NCBI GenBank assembly: GCA_014155875.1
Contig: JACEFZ010022425.1
Location: 570,522-634,521, forward strand
DNA from: Cepaea nemoralis
Taxonomy: Eukaryota > Mollusca > Gastropoda > Stylommatophora > Helicidae
Direction of reading: 5' to 3'
DNA: 64,000 nt
The translations under genes were made by a program, and so were the position numbers. Below, one piece after another: positions 11,075 to 21,733 of this stretch; position 1 is the first letter of the stretch, and each line of letters opens with the position of its first letter. The notes under the pieces were generated by a model. The model saw only the letters and a program-made list of their open reading frames with translations, was not told the DNA's origin and made no database searches.

Positions 11075-11352
11075 ATGACATTGGACAATTTTAATAGACA
11101 TTGGTATATAAATACATAAATAAATGTCAATGAACATTTTTAAAAGAGACTGGAATAAACATACATAAATAAATTACTATAAACAGTTGAAATAGACAAT
11201 GGTACAACCATACATAAAGAAATTACACTGCATAGTTTTAATAGGCACTGGTATAAACATATATAAATAAATCACATTGAACACGTTTAATAGACATTGG
11301 TGTAGACATACATAAATAAATCACTTTGAACAGTTTTAATAGGCACTGGTGT
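11075..11352. repeat. ~49-bp AT-rich minisatellite
   Basis: About six diverged units built on ttttaatagacattggtata followed by aatacataaataaat. It lies directly upstream of the DUF229 gene start and abuts the breakpoint of the right arm at about 11355. Confidence 0.8.
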
Positions 11353-11354
11353 AA

Positions 11355-11640
11355 TAATTTCCGAAGATACCACGAAGCAAAGCAAATAACACAATGATCC
11401 TACTAATGGCGACATATCATCCTTATGTCCTAAAGTGAGGTCACACGTGACAATATGTTCCATATTTATCCATCGGCGCTAAATTGGTTAATAAAGCACA
11501 CACTTGTATATATACACACATAATACATAACAACATATTGCTGAGAAAGCTTTGGGTTGTTTTTAATTTTACTGTTTACCTTTTTTTTACTATACCCTGC
11601 GGTCTTGACAGATGATAGTTTGCTACATTGTGCTTAAACA
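11355..11640 (-). mobile_element. Inner end of the right arm, with SINE B and LINE empty sites
   Basis: In reverse complement this matches 4805-4677, 3848-3775 and 3040-2985 without the SINE B nest (3848-4677) and without the LINE insert (3052-3773). The 3' end of the 4-kb LINE family (cggtcttgacagatgatagt) is present at 11601-11620. Confidence 0.75.
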
Positions 11641-11664
11641 GTTGTATTTTTATTTTCTTGTAGT

Positions 11665-11815
11665 CACAGATTTTGTTTGGTCATGTGATGAGAAGAGAGG
11701 CGAACATCGTGACAACTGGAAAGATCGATGGGAAGAGAGGTAGAGGCAGACCACGAGAAATGATGCTGGATGGATTGCGACGGTGGATTAGCCTTCCATA
11801 TTACCAGTGTCACAA
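11665..11815 (+). mobile_element. RTE-type LINE 3' fragment plus SINE D tail
   Basis: Positions 11665-11790 match the RTE 3' coding end (GHVMRREA, IVTTGKI, GKRGRGRPREMMLDGLRRW). At 11788 it passes into a SINE D end (gtggattagccttcc). Both are fragments. Confidence 0.55.
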
Positions 11816-12430
11816 TCTCTTTTGCAGCAGAATGAGATTGGTCATTGTCTAGATGCTGATGCTCCTTCTATATCACTGCAAAGTGTAAGCTGGATTAGCC
11901 ACATGTCCCACAACACAAGTCATTACTGTAGTACACATCTATTAGTCACTGAACAAGATTCCGTTTGCGCACAGAATATCCCTTTAATGATGAATGAACA
12001 CGGAAACACACAACATATATAAATCCAGTAACAGTAATTCAAGAATATATCCTCATCACAACCTAACACTCGAATAACACTGCCTTCTCCAGGCCATCTT
12101 AATCTCATCCACCACGACAGTTAACCAGCCACTCTCCCCGGCCCGAACTCACTCGATCCAACCCACTCTAGGTCTAGGCCTCTACTCACTATCCAGTCCC
12201 CTGACTCCACACAACACTACTCCTCAGCCCAAGTTGTCTGCCTCACCACCACACTAGCGGGCTGACGCCTCATCAACTCCCCCTTAAACTCACTGTCTCC
12301 AACCTTCCCCGTCTATCTTCTTATTTGCCCTTTCCAGTTATTCACCATCCAGCCTTATTTCTCAGGCCCGGTCACTTGTTTATGTACTAGCACTGTCGCT
12401 CCGGGCAATCATCCCAATGTTGATGAACCC
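11816..12430. other. No recognisable gene
   Basis: C-rich sequence with runs such as cactctccccggcccgaactc; short open frames without family motifs. I see no supportable feature. Confidence 0.4.
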
Positions 12431-12570
12431 AGGCATGTTACAACCAGTGTCCCTCGTCATAAGGCGAAATCACTCAAACATCAGAGGTATTTGTAATTTA
12501 CGTACCCAAGTTAAGGACGAGACGTCACCATTTTACGCCAGCAGACTAGTGTTAGCGTTGAACCCACTGT
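12430..12570 (-). mobile_element. SINE family D fragment (right arm)
   Basis: Reverse complement of 2515-2690: ccagtgtccctcgtcataag, then gaggtatttgtaatttacgt, then gttaaggacgagacgtcacc. It borders the long minisatellite as its partner does in the left arm. Confidence 0.6.
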
Positions 12571-14075
12571 AGTTATAATTGGAACTGTCCCCAGATGGAG
12601 CTGTATTTACAGCTGGGACTACACGTTCATGGAACTGTAGATATAATTGGGACAATCTCTGCATGGAGCTGTAGATACACTTGGGAATGTCCATACATGG
12701 AGCTGTAGATACATTTGGGACTGTCCATACATGGAACTGTAGATACACATAGGAATGTCCCCAGATGGAGCTGTATTTACAGCTGGGACTACGCGTTCAT
12801 GGAACTTAAGATACAGTTGGGACAATCTCTGCATGGAGCTGTAGATACAGTTAGGACTGTCCCTGCATGGAGCTGTAGATGCACTTGGGAACGTCTCTAC
12901 ATGGAGCTGTAGATACACTTGGGACTGTCTCTACATGGAGCTGTAGACACACTTGGGACTGTCCCTACATGGAGCTGTAGATACATTTGGGACTGTCCCT
13001 GCATGGAGCTTTAGATACAGTTGGGAATGTCCCTACTTGAAGCTGTAGATACACTTGTGTCTGTATCTACATGGAGCTGTAGATACACTAGGAATTGTCC
13101 CTACATAGAGCTGTAGATACACTTTGGGCTGTCCCTACATGGCGTTGTAGATACAGTTGGGACTGTCCCTACATGGAGCTGTAGATACACTTGGGACTGT
13201 CCCTACATGGAGCTGTAGGTACAGTTGGGACTGTCCACTACATGGAGCTGTATGTACAGTTGAGATTGTCCCTACATGAAGCTGTAGATACACTTGGGAC
13301 TATCCCTACATGGCGCTGTAGATACACTTGGGACCGTCCCTACATAGAGCTGTATGTACAGTTGGGACTGTCCATACATGGAGCTGTATGTACAGTTGGG
13401 ACTGTCCCTACATGGAGCTGTAGGTACAGTTGGGACTGTCCCTACATGGAGCTGTAGGTACAGTTGGGACTGTCCCTACATGGAGCTGTAGGTACACTTG
13501 GGACTGTCCCTACATGGAGCTGTAGGTACAGTTGGGACTGTCCCTACATGGAGCTGTAGGTACAGTTGGGACTGTCCCTACATGGAGCTGTAGGTACAGT
13601 TGGGACTGTCCCTACATGGAGCTGTAGATACAGTTGGGACTGTCCCTACATGGAGCTGTAGATACACTTGGGACTGTCCCTACATGGAGCTGTAGGTACA
13701 GTTGGGACTGTCCCTACATGGAGCTGTAGGTACCGTTGGGACTGTCCCTACATGGAGCTGTAGGTACAGTTTGGGACTGTCCCTACATGGAGCTGTAGAT
13801 ACACTTGGGACTGTCCCTACATGGAGCTGTAGGTACAGTTGGGACTGTCCCTACATGGAGCTGTAGGTACAGTTGGGACTGTCCCTACATGGAGCTGTAG
13901 GTACAGTTGGGACTGTCCCTACATGGAGCTGTAGATATAGTTGGGACTGTCCCTACATGGAGCTGTAGATACACTTGGGCTGTCCCTACATGGAGCTGTA
14001 GATACACTAATGGCTGTCCTTACATGGAGCTGTAGATACACTTGGGGCTGTCCCTACATGGAACTGTAGATACAG
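12570..14075 (+). repeat. 34-bp minisatellite, long array (~44 units)
   Basis: Units are gggactgtccctacatggag followed by ctgtaggtacagtt. The centre (13390-13920) is highly homogeneous; both ends are diverged. Each unit has GGGAC-T-GTCCC and CTACA-TGGAGC-TGTAG inverted repeats. Open frames such as 13191-13457 are periodic artefacts. There are no unique spacers, so it is not a CRISPR array. Confidence 0.95.
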
Positions 14076-14079
14076 GTAG

Positions 14080-14482
14080 GCATGCCCTTCATTATTTTGT
14101 CGCCACGATGGCACCCTTCATTCTGGCGCCACGATGGCATCCCTCATACTCTTCAATGCAATACCCAATGGAACACCTGATTAACTTGAAGCAGATATCA
14201 TTATTATTCGAAAGCAGCAAAAACATTATCGAGCGTTTGCCAGGTCTCTCGCCTCATGCAGTGTGTCTGGAATGTCCGGTGACCATCTCTGTGTTGATCA
14301 ACCCCTGTCTCTTGTTTCCTGGACCCATGCATTCCATCACCGTTATTTCCAAATCATTGCCACGTTTTATATGGCCAAAGTATTGTACAAATTAGGAAGA
14401 CGCTGGAAGCAACAGAGATGTGGTTCCTGATACGTTGGACTGTCATGGTGATTAAAAACGATTGCCTGAAAAAGGCAATTGA
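14080..14482. mobile_element. Decayed LINE sequence (right arm)
   Basis: Matches 1576-2100 in reverse complement. Positions 14405-14480 encode a trace of the RTE EMWFLxxxWTA region, interrupted by the SINE that follows. No intact frame. Confidence 0.55.
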
Positions 14483-14735
14483 CACTTAAGTTAGTTGCAA
14501 ATCCTTTACAGGACGTTTGCAGTCAACACCAGCATTTTTTGCTGTGGTTAATTTCTTGGCAAGTTTACGTTTAGTAGTTTTCCATTGCTTTCTGAACTAA
14601 CGGCACCCATACCATTTCGTAAAAAACACCAGCGCAAAGCGGCCTGCTGCCAAATCGCGCGCAGCTGTCTTTCGAACGCGGGTATTCGCGATTACGAATC
14701 TTCTCCGTAACCCCTTCGTAGCAGCATGTAGGGAC
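14483..14735 (-). mobile_element. SINE family A (right-arm copy)
   Basis: Reverse complement of the family-A consensus, from gttgcaaatcctttacagga through cgcgcagctgtctttcgaac to ccgtaaccccttcg. It occupies the same site within the RTE fragment as the copy at 1320-1575. Confidence 0.8.
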
Positions 14736-15285
14736 AGTCCCAACAGGAAAGTGACAAAGAACATTGGTGATGATAAGATAGGCAATGAGAACTGGAAAGA
14801 TTGCCAGGAAGATAGGGGCAGGCCGATTAAGAGAAACGATGCTTTATGAAGTGAGACGGTTGAATGGAGGAATAACATCAGCAGAGTTAATCCAGAACAC
14901 CACAGACTGAGATCTGTGGAGAGACACGAACGCCTACGCCAGTCGGCAGGGTGTTTAATGATGATGATTTCAGTTTCAAGACGTGATGCTGTTTATCAGA
15001 CAGTTATTTCTCTTCCACGTTCATATGTCATATATAGAACGGCATAATTGTGTGTCTTCTGGTTCCTCGATACTCTAAAAGACTTTCTGTAACATGAAAA
15101 CACACCAGTCCACTTTTCTTCTAGTTACTGCGACTTTGGTCATAAATGAAATCTAGGATTAGAATTAAATTGCAAGAAGACAGAGATTATGGTCGTCTCT
15201 AAGAAGAAAGAAATAACACAATGTAATAAACAGGTAGATGGGACTATTCTTAAACAAGTGAATGGGAAGAACTGTCTCGGACCAT
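14736..15285 (+). mobile_element. RTE-type LINE fragments (right arm)
   Basis: Positions 14740-14950 are a decayed RTE 3' coding end with a final gatctgtggagagacacgaa and a tgatgatgat tail at 14962. Positions 15110-15285 are an older RT C-terminal piece (reads like LELNCKKTEIMVVSKKKE, then the KQVN motif). Confidence 0.65.
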
Positions 15286-15289
15286 TCAT

Positions 15290-15398
15290 AACAAATCAAA
15301 TCAACTTTATAAATCAAATCAAATCAACTTTATTTTAAAAGGGTCACAAATTGGGCCCTTCCAATCACTCGTCTTTCGTTCATCAAGAGCATTATACA
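15290..15398. mobile_element. Insertion present only in the right arm
   Basis: A segment with repeated aaatcaaatcaactttat and then aagggtcacaaattgggccc interrupts the RTE fragment. The left arm reads straight through at the matching point (about 130-150). The aattgggccc end resembles the CR1/jockey-like 3' end at 19600-19660. Confidence 0.5.
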
Positions 15399-15399
15399 T

Positions 15400-16010
15400 T
15401 TACATAGGAAGTATCTTAAAGGAGGTGCCTTGAAGAGAATTAAAACAAAAATCGTCATGGTAAAGGTAGCCTTTTGCAAACTGGAACACATATTGGCCAA
15501 TAAAAACATGTAAATTACAACAAGAAAAGAGCGTTGAATTTCTACATAGAACCTGTACGTTTCTATGGATGGCTTTAGCCACGTGACTTAATCGATCTAG
15601 TGATCACGTGAAATGGCGAAACATGGAAACCTTACCCCTCCCCCCTCCCCATCTCCCACCTCTTCCCAAAGCGTGTCGGCATGGCACTTGATGATGATTG
15701 TGTTGTCACAGGAATAGTACACGTTCTCAAACAATGTTTTATCTTTTTTATTTTTTTTGTTGCCGTTGTGCCATAAGTTCTTAACACTGTTTAACCTCTG
15801 CATTGCTACAGCCATTTTAAAACTGACTTCTTCCAGACACGATCCAGTTACTAGATTTCATGGCGCCGAGATATTCAACGTTGGTTATATTTTAAATTTA
15901 TTTATTTGCGAATGTGTATTTAAGTCAGCGTGTACCTTTTCCCACGAATATCATTATTACTTTTAAGAATTATTACTGTTATTTTAAGCTTAGAAAAATT
16001 AATGATTTTA
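15400..16010. other. Outer edge of right arm and unassigned sequence
   Basis: Positions 15400-15570 are the partner of 1-120 (RTE fragment, plus strand). From 15575 to 16010 there is no family signature; it contains a C-rich tract near 15637 and ordinary AT-rich sequence. Confidence 0.5.
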
Positions 16011-16061
16011 ACTGGATGTCTTGACACTCCACATTCAATTCACATATTGCATTAGCTATTT

Positions 16062-16063
16062 CG

Positions 16064-16095
<32 letters not shown>

Positions 16096-16172
16096 GCTGC
16101 TGTTGCTGTTGCTGTTTTTGTTGTTGCTGCTGCTACTGCTGCTACTGCTGCTGCTGCTGCTACTGCTGCTGA
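16062..16172. repeat. (GTT)n/(GCT)n compound microsatellite
   Basis: Trinucleotide run beginning gttgttgttg and passing into gctgctgct and tactgctgct units. It abuts the 3' end of a minus-strand SINE A, so it may have grown from the SINE tail. Confidence 0.95.
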
Positions 16173-16400
16173 CGTAGCAGTCAACCCCAGCAGTTTTTGG
16201 CTGTTTGTGAATCCTGGGCAAGTTTACCCTCATTAGTTTGCCATTGCTTTCTTGACAATTGGCACCAATACCATTTTATTTATTTTTTTTTTAAAAAAAA
16301 TGTAAGGTGGTCTGCTGCCAAATCCCCCGCAGCTATGTTTCGAACGTGGTATGCGGGATTACAAACTGCGCCCGTAACTACTTCGTCACGGAGCCGGATA
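16172..16400 (-). mobile_element. SINE family A
   Basis: Reads gcagtcaaccccagcagttt, ggtctgctgccaaatccccc, gtttcgaacgtggtatgcgg and gcccgtaactacttcgtcac, the family-A consensus in reverse. Confidence 0.75.
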
Positions 16401-16447
16401 ATGGCACCCTAATGATAATAAAATTGCGTAGTAAATCACAGCGTTGC

Positions 16448-16660
16448 CGGTCTACCTGGCCAAGGTGTTAACGACATTGTTCGTAATCCCGTATATCCAC
16501 GTGGGGAAAACAGCAGCTGCGTGAATCGGCAGCGGTTCACGCCGAGCTGGTAATTTACGGGGGTATGTGAGAAAGCAATGGCAAACTACTGAATGTAAAA
16601 CTTGCCTAGTACATCAACAGCAGCTGAAAAATGCGTTCTGTAAGGGATATGCAACAACAA
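16448..16660 (+). mobile_element. SINE family A, diverged
   Basis: Plus-strand copy with ttcgtaatcccgtatatcca, aaagcaatggcaaactactg and gtaagggatatgcaacaaca. It faces the copy at 16172-16400. An A-rich stretch with caaaaaaaaacaac follows. Confidence 0.65.
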
Positions 16661-16734
16661 AAAAACAAAAAAAAACAACAACAAAAACACGCACACATAC
16701 ACACACAAAAAGTAAATCATAAACTGTCAAAAGT

Positions 16735-17060
16735 GGCTGGGGTTTATTACAACGTCCTGAAAAGCACATATACGTTTTAAAATATAATGTAAAACTTACA
16801 TTTAATAATAACTGGTACAATGTTGTTAATTAGTGTAATCTTGGTATGTTTTAGCTAAGTGCACAGTGCGCTTTTCTCGTGAGCAGCAAATTACAACAAC
16901 TATAAACTACAACGTCCTGTAAAGGACATACAGGTTTTAAAATATAATTTAAAACTTATATTTAACTTTAACTGGCACGATATTGTTGATTAGTGCAATC
17001 TTGGTATATTTTACGAGAGTAAGTTACTAATTAAGTCACAAATGGCTGTAGAAAAATAAC
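16735..17060 (+). repeat. ~165-bp direct duplication
   Basis: Two adjoining copies (about 16765-16895 and 16910-17040) share acaacgtcctg, aggttttaaaatataat, aaaacttatatttaa and gtgcaatcttggtatattttac. The outer piece cacaaatggctgtagaaaaa (17036-17055) recurs in reverse complement at 18283-18302, so the duplicated unit brackets the insertions at 17.06-18.27 kb. Confidence 0.7.
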
Positions 17061-17061
17061 T

Positions 17062-17250
17062 AACTATGATAACAACTTGAAACTAGTTTATTTTTAAACA
17101 TGCATTGTCCATTTATTTCTCAACATAATTTCAGCCAGCATTAATACATTTATCCCATCGTTTTAAGTCCTCCCAAACCAGCTGCATAAAACTGCGAGCT
17201 CTGTTTTCATTTACCTGCCATCCCACAGACCTGTGTGACTTACTTATTGA
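17062..17250 (-). pseudogene. Mariner-like transposase C-terminal remnant
   Basis: The minus strand reads traces of a mariner-type transposase end, including WDKCINAGWNYVEK near 17125-17165. No open frame and no clear TA target duplication. A similar remnant lies in opposite orientation at 17395-17545. Confidence 0.4.
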
Positions 17251-17394
17251 CTCGACCGCGTACAGTTCTTTTTTCGCTATGCACCACTTTACGGAAAATC
17301 GCTAGGGGCTAAGTCCACCGAAAACCCACCTTGGCGGGGGAGATTTCGCGAGTGAAGCGGAAGTTGAATGTGAGGTGAAAAACAGTAACATTCA

Positions 17395-17545
17395 GTTTAG
17401 GAAACAGAGCATGCAGGTCTATGCAGCCGGTTTGGGAGGACTCATAAAATGATCGGATAAGTGCATCAATGTTGGTGGAAATTATGCTGAAAAATAAAGG
17501 GACAATGTATATATAAAAATAATCTGGTTTCAAGTTGTTATCATA
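17395..17545 (+). pseudogene. Mariner-like transposase C-terminal remnant, opposite orientation
   Basis: The plus strand reads SDKCINVGGNYAEK followed by a stop, then ggtttcaagttgttatcata, which mirrors gataacaacttgaaactagt at 17068-17087. The two remnants form an inverted pair with about 150 bases between them. Confidence 0.4.
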
Positions 17546-17559
17546 ACATATATAGACAA

Positions 17560-18268
17560 CATATGTAAAGAAACCAGCCAAGCAGAGACAGCAAGAATAC
17601 CGCATGACGAGAACACAGAAGAAGAACCATCTGCAAATCTAACCATTAGAGAACTCCTGTTTGCGGACGACCAAGCACTAATAGCAAAATCAGAAGCTGA
17701 ATTACAAGACCACATGAATAGTCTAAACGAAATGTGTAGGGAACATAACATGAAAATTAGCACAAGCAAAACAGAGGTAATGACTATAACTAAAGAAGAA
17801 CAAACAGCAACAATTCACCTAAACGAACATCCCTTGAAACAAGTAAAGAACTTCAAGTACCTAGGAAGTATAATATCATCAAATGGCAGATCAGAAGACG
17901 AGATCGAAAATAGGTGCAATAAGGCAAATCAACTCATTGGACAAATGGCACCAATACTAAAGAACAAACATGTATCAATAACTACTAAGAAAGCACTTTA
18001 CAATACAATCTTCCTACCAACTCTGTGCTACCAATGCCAAACCTGGACAATGACAGAAAAAGAGAAAAGAAAAATCACAACAACAGAAATGAGGTTCCTG
18101 AGAAGAATACTCAACGTATCAAGAAGAGATAAGATCAGAAATGAAGAAATCAGGACTAAAGTGGGGGTTAAAGCTGCTCTAGATTTTATTAGAAAGCAGC
18201 AAGTCAAATGGTTTGGCCATGCAAGTAGGCTACCAGTCAACAGCATGCCACAACAAGCAATGACGATC
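17560..18268 (+). pseudogene. LINE RT C-terminal fragment
   Basis: An open stretch shows LTIRELLFADDQALIA (RT catalytic box with two aspartates), then TSKTEVMTITKEE, KNFKYLGSIISSNGRSEDE, a LCYQCQTWTM motif, TTEMRFLRRIL and KQQVKWFGHASRLP. It is the C-terminal third of an APE-type LINE protein; endonuclease and most RT fingers are absent. It ends abruptly at 18268, before the final coding part kept at 3601-3760. Same family as 3052-3773. Confidence 0.75.
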
Positions 18269-18654
18269 ATATTTAATTATTTTTCTACAGCCATTTGTGA
18301 CTTACTTATTAACTTACCCTCGTAACTAAGAGCCCATTGCGCGTCTCTTGAGAAGACAAAATTACAACAACTAAAAATACCATACAATAAATAAGAAACA
18401 TACGATCAACATACGACAGGATCAGGATCTAGTCGATCTGAATGAACATACAGATGGATATCACACATTCACAACACATATACATGGGTACAAGACAAAC
18501 CGTTTGCGATCTTACAATAGCAAACCATTATTGTATACGTGGCATTTAAAGAATAGATGAATCCTACAAGTAGGAAACGTGTGTTTATACAGTTCTGACC
18601 CCTTTACGCGCTTTGGGATATTTTCGGTATATGGTTCTTATTATTATTTTTCGT

Positions 18655-18724
18655 TTTCTTCTTCTTCTTCTTCTTCTTGTTCTTCTTCTTCTTCTTCTTC
18701 TTCTTCTTCTTCTTCTTCTTCTTC

Positions 18725-18757
<33 letters not shown>

Positions 18758-18760
18758 ATC

Positions 18761-18810
<50 letters not shown>
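18655..18810. repeat. (TTC)n plus (ATT)n compound microsatellite
   Basis: CTT/TTC repeats from about 18655 to 18755, then ATT repeats from about 18763 to 18810. The poly-Leu, poly-Phe and poly-Ile frames across it are artefacts. 18270-18650 has no recognised gene. Confidence 0.95.
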
Positions 18811-18811
<1 letters not shown>

Positions 18812-18924
18812 GAAATAAGATTTTTACTGGTACCCATCTTGCGACAGGTGTTCAATGTTTATAAAAACTCTGCACCGACGAGGATTGTTGACACGTTTTT
18901 TGTTTTTTTTTGTTTTAAAAAAAG

Positions 18925-19150
18925 GGTTGCATTTCCTATACAGGACGAAGCAATCAACCCCAGTATTTTTGTGACTTCTTGGCAAGTTTTACGTTCAGTA
19001 GTTTACCATTGCTTTCTGAAAGACCGGCACACATACCACTGTATGAAAACCAACGCAAGACAGTCTGCTGCCAAATCGCCCGTAGCTGTGTTTTGAATGC
19101 GGTATGCAGGATTACGAATTGCGTCCCTAACCCCTTTGCAACAGAGACGG
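18925..19150 (-). mobile_element. SINE family A
   Basis: Reads cctatacaggacgaagcaat, cttggcaagttttacgttca, gtctgctgccaaatcgcccg and ttgcgtccctaacccctttg in the reverse sense of the family. Confidence 0.75.
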
Positions 19151-19214
19151 TTTTCTGCTGGGAAAAGGAGGACATAATGCACAATCACCGAAGGAATCAG
19201 GCGACTTAATAACA

Positions 19215-19320
19215 CGCTAAAAAAAATTACGATAATATGATAATAACACTATGATAAGATTATGATAAAATTATGACAAAACCATGATAAAAATCATGAT
19301 AAACCCATTATAAAATCATA
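19215..19320. repeat. Short ATGATAA-type tandem repeat
   Basis: About ten loose repeats of atgataa/atgataaaa lie between 19235 and 19320. No coding signal in 19150-19430. Confidence 0.6.
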
Positions 19321-19432
19321 CATTAAGCAAATTAAACTACCGTCGGCACTAAACTCCACAGTAAGAAGATTGGCGGTTAAAGCATCTTTGTAGCATTTTG
19401 TCCATCAGTCCAAACAGAAAAACATATAATAC

Positions 19433-19547
<115 letters not shown>

Positions 19548-19564
19548 ATAAAAACATCTGAATA

Positions 19565-19680
19565 GGAAGTAAGTAAGTAAGTAAGTAAGTAAATCTTTAT
19601 TTTCCAAGGGTTAAGAATTGGGCACGCAGGCCCATCTAACATTCTGCCCTTCCAGGTAAGTAAGTGGCTTATAAACATCC
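19565..19680 (-). mobile_element. 3' end of a CR1/jockey-like LINE
   Basis: The reverse complement of aaatctttattttccaaggg, then gaattgggcacgcaggccc, matches the 3' end at 60530-60586 (gggcctgcgtgcccaattct then aataaag). A (GTAA)n run on the left side is its terminal repeat. Confidence 0.7.
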
Positions 19681-20430
19681 TCTAGTCTCTAAAACTGAAA
19701 CACGTTGGTCATTTGAAATGTTACAATGATTTGGAATAGCAAATCAGTCATGGAAGACATGGTTCCAGGAAGAGGTCAATAGGAAATGGACAAAGGACAA
19801 GCAAGCCACCCTGGACACTGCAGGGATGATGTGGTCAGTGTCAAGCCGGCGGCCATTGCTTCCCAAGACACGTCCTGGTGGTCACTCTAGAGTGGGAGCA
19901 CACTTAAATCTCCTCCCCGATATGGAATCGAACCCATAACCACTAGACAATGAGGCAAGCAAGCTAGCTAAGGTACTAGTATGGTGAGGTCCTGTATGTC
20001 GGATGAAGTTATCCTGTTGTCCAAAATCAATGTTTGTCATACCGGATTGAGGTTTGCGTGAGTATCCGCTGTCCAATGTCTGGCTTATTGGTGTGCAAAC
20101 TGGTGGTTCCTCGCTGTGCAGGCAGGTACTCTCCGACATCGGAAGAATCAGCGATCCTACTACGTTAGCCAGGACCCCGATATATATCACTCTGTTGAGT
20201 CGGAAGGACTGTTCCATAGTCTAAATAGGTCAGTCGTTATATTTCCTGCCTTCCACCTTTTTGAGCTTGTCATGGTGAATGATGTTTTATACTGCCATGT
20301 CTTTCATCTGTCATCTATTCTTCATATACTGCCTAGTAGTACATTGCGATGTTGGACGGGGGAAGGGGACATCTTGAGCCTTAGGAATTACAGCCGCCTG
20401 GCTAGTATAGTTGCCGCGAACTGTGCAAGT
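19680..20430. other. Unassigned sequence with possible LINE scraps
   Basis: Positions 19735-19830 loosely resemble the gaagacatggttccagg segments at 1840 and 28270. The rest shows no supportable feature. Confidence 0.35.
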
Positions 20431-20431
20431 T

Positions 20432-20852
20432 TTCATCCATCCATCATGTGTCATGCCGATAAGCGTAGGCGGTCATGGTTTGCCATCTCACTCGATCACC
20501 AGAGTTGTGGATCAGCTCCGTGTTCCTGTCAAAACCATGCCACGTGGCCAATCCATCCAGGTATTTACTTCTCGGTCTTCCCCTTGGTCTCTTCCCTTTG
20601 ATCTTGCCAGTTGTCGCCAAGTTCTCTAAGTCATTTTTCTCATAACATGCCCACATAAATTTGACTGTCTACGTCTAATGATTCTAATCAGTTTACGATC
20701 TTCATTTGTTTCTTGAAGGACTTGTTCATTGATTTTTCTGTACTGTCCATGGTATTCTTTGCATTTTCCTCAGAAATCACATTTCCACAGCCATCAGATG
20801 TTTTTCAGCTTGACTGCTCATTGTCCACGCTTCACATCCATACAAAAGTGTA
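20432..20852 (-). mobile_element. RTE-type LINE 3' fragment
   Basis: On the minus strand it encodes KNDLENLATTGKIKGKRPRG, then RSKYLDGLATWHGFD and a final RWQTMTAYAYRHDT, the RTE C-terminus. Its 3' tail lies at 20432-20450 (catccatccatcatg). The segment 20503-20690 is almost identical to 21738-21925. It breaks off at about 20852. Confidence 0.75.
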
Positions 20853-21668
20853 AATTGGTGCTCCATAGGAGCAGCCATCGCCCGGTAGGTGTAGTCATGT
20901 ACACCAGGTGCAAGTTTCATGTAAACACAAAAATATACAGTGCACATGTCAGTTCACCCATGATAGGTTACCTTCATCATACGATACAAGGTATAATGCC
21001 AACTTTCTTTCACCCGGGGTGGTTCAGCATATTAAGTGTTATACAATGCAAACCTGAGAAGGCGAACTCACCGGGTACCAAAGTAATAGTTCTTCTTATC
21101 AGAAATTCCTCTTATAAGAGTGCAAGCTTACAGTAATGCATTTACAACGTACAATACAATATTGCTGTAATTCGCCACATCCGAGATCGCCGTAAGCGGT
21201 TTCCACTGTATCAGTGTGAATATTAAAGTGCTTGATCTCCGGGCTTACGTGCCGGTGATAGTCTCCATTATTTCAGCCTCACGTGAATTAAAATGAACCC
21301 ACGTTCACCACGCACATGTAATATCTATCCACAGAATTCACTCCTCACTTGTTCAGGCAAGTATAACGGACAAGATTACGACATAACCTAAATGTTTGCA
21401 CGAGGAGGAGAAGGAAAGCTGTTTACCATTTCTAGCAATCTAAACTCTAATCCAACCACAGGATCATCAGCTTTACTACAAGCAGAAATGCGGCAAGAAA
21501 AGGCACTGGTCACGCCACCTCATTATCCCGTGACCTAGAATATCAGATTTCGTTTCCTAGGTTTTCGTCCATTTCGATTTTCGTTGGTATTTTTCGGAAA
21601 AAAAGATATCTCTATATTCGTCGGTTGCCTCGGATTTCGTCAGCGTGCCCATGGCACCTCGTTGCTAA
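20853..21668. other. Unassigned intervening sequence
   Basis: No coding signature. The last 110 bases (ttttcgtccatttcgatttt and similar) are related to ttttcgtcgttttcagattt at 24895-24950, possibly an old DNA-transposon end. Confidence 0.35.
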
Positions 21669-21670
21669 TT

Positions 21671-21728
<58 letters not shown>

Positions 21729-21733
21729 GGGGG
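21669..21733 (+). repeat. Homopolymer junction: T39 (one C) followed by G26
   Basis: A T run from 21669 to 21707 with a C at 21683 passes directly into 26 G from 21708 to 21733. Beyond it begins a copy of sequence already present at 20503. This is unlike any tail in the window and may be an assembly or amplification artefact. Confidence 0.95.

Noticed and set aside
12533..13457. Tandem-repeat proteins on both strands
   Set aside because: Periodic frames through a minisatellite whose period (34) is not a multiple of three, so no repeat frame is kept.
12570..14075. CRISPR array
   Set aside because: Units are contiguous 34-mers without unique spacers, and the genome is eukaryotic.
20116..20601. 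Host gene on the plus strand
   Set aside because: Overlaps the minus-strand RTE coding sequence; antisense shadow.
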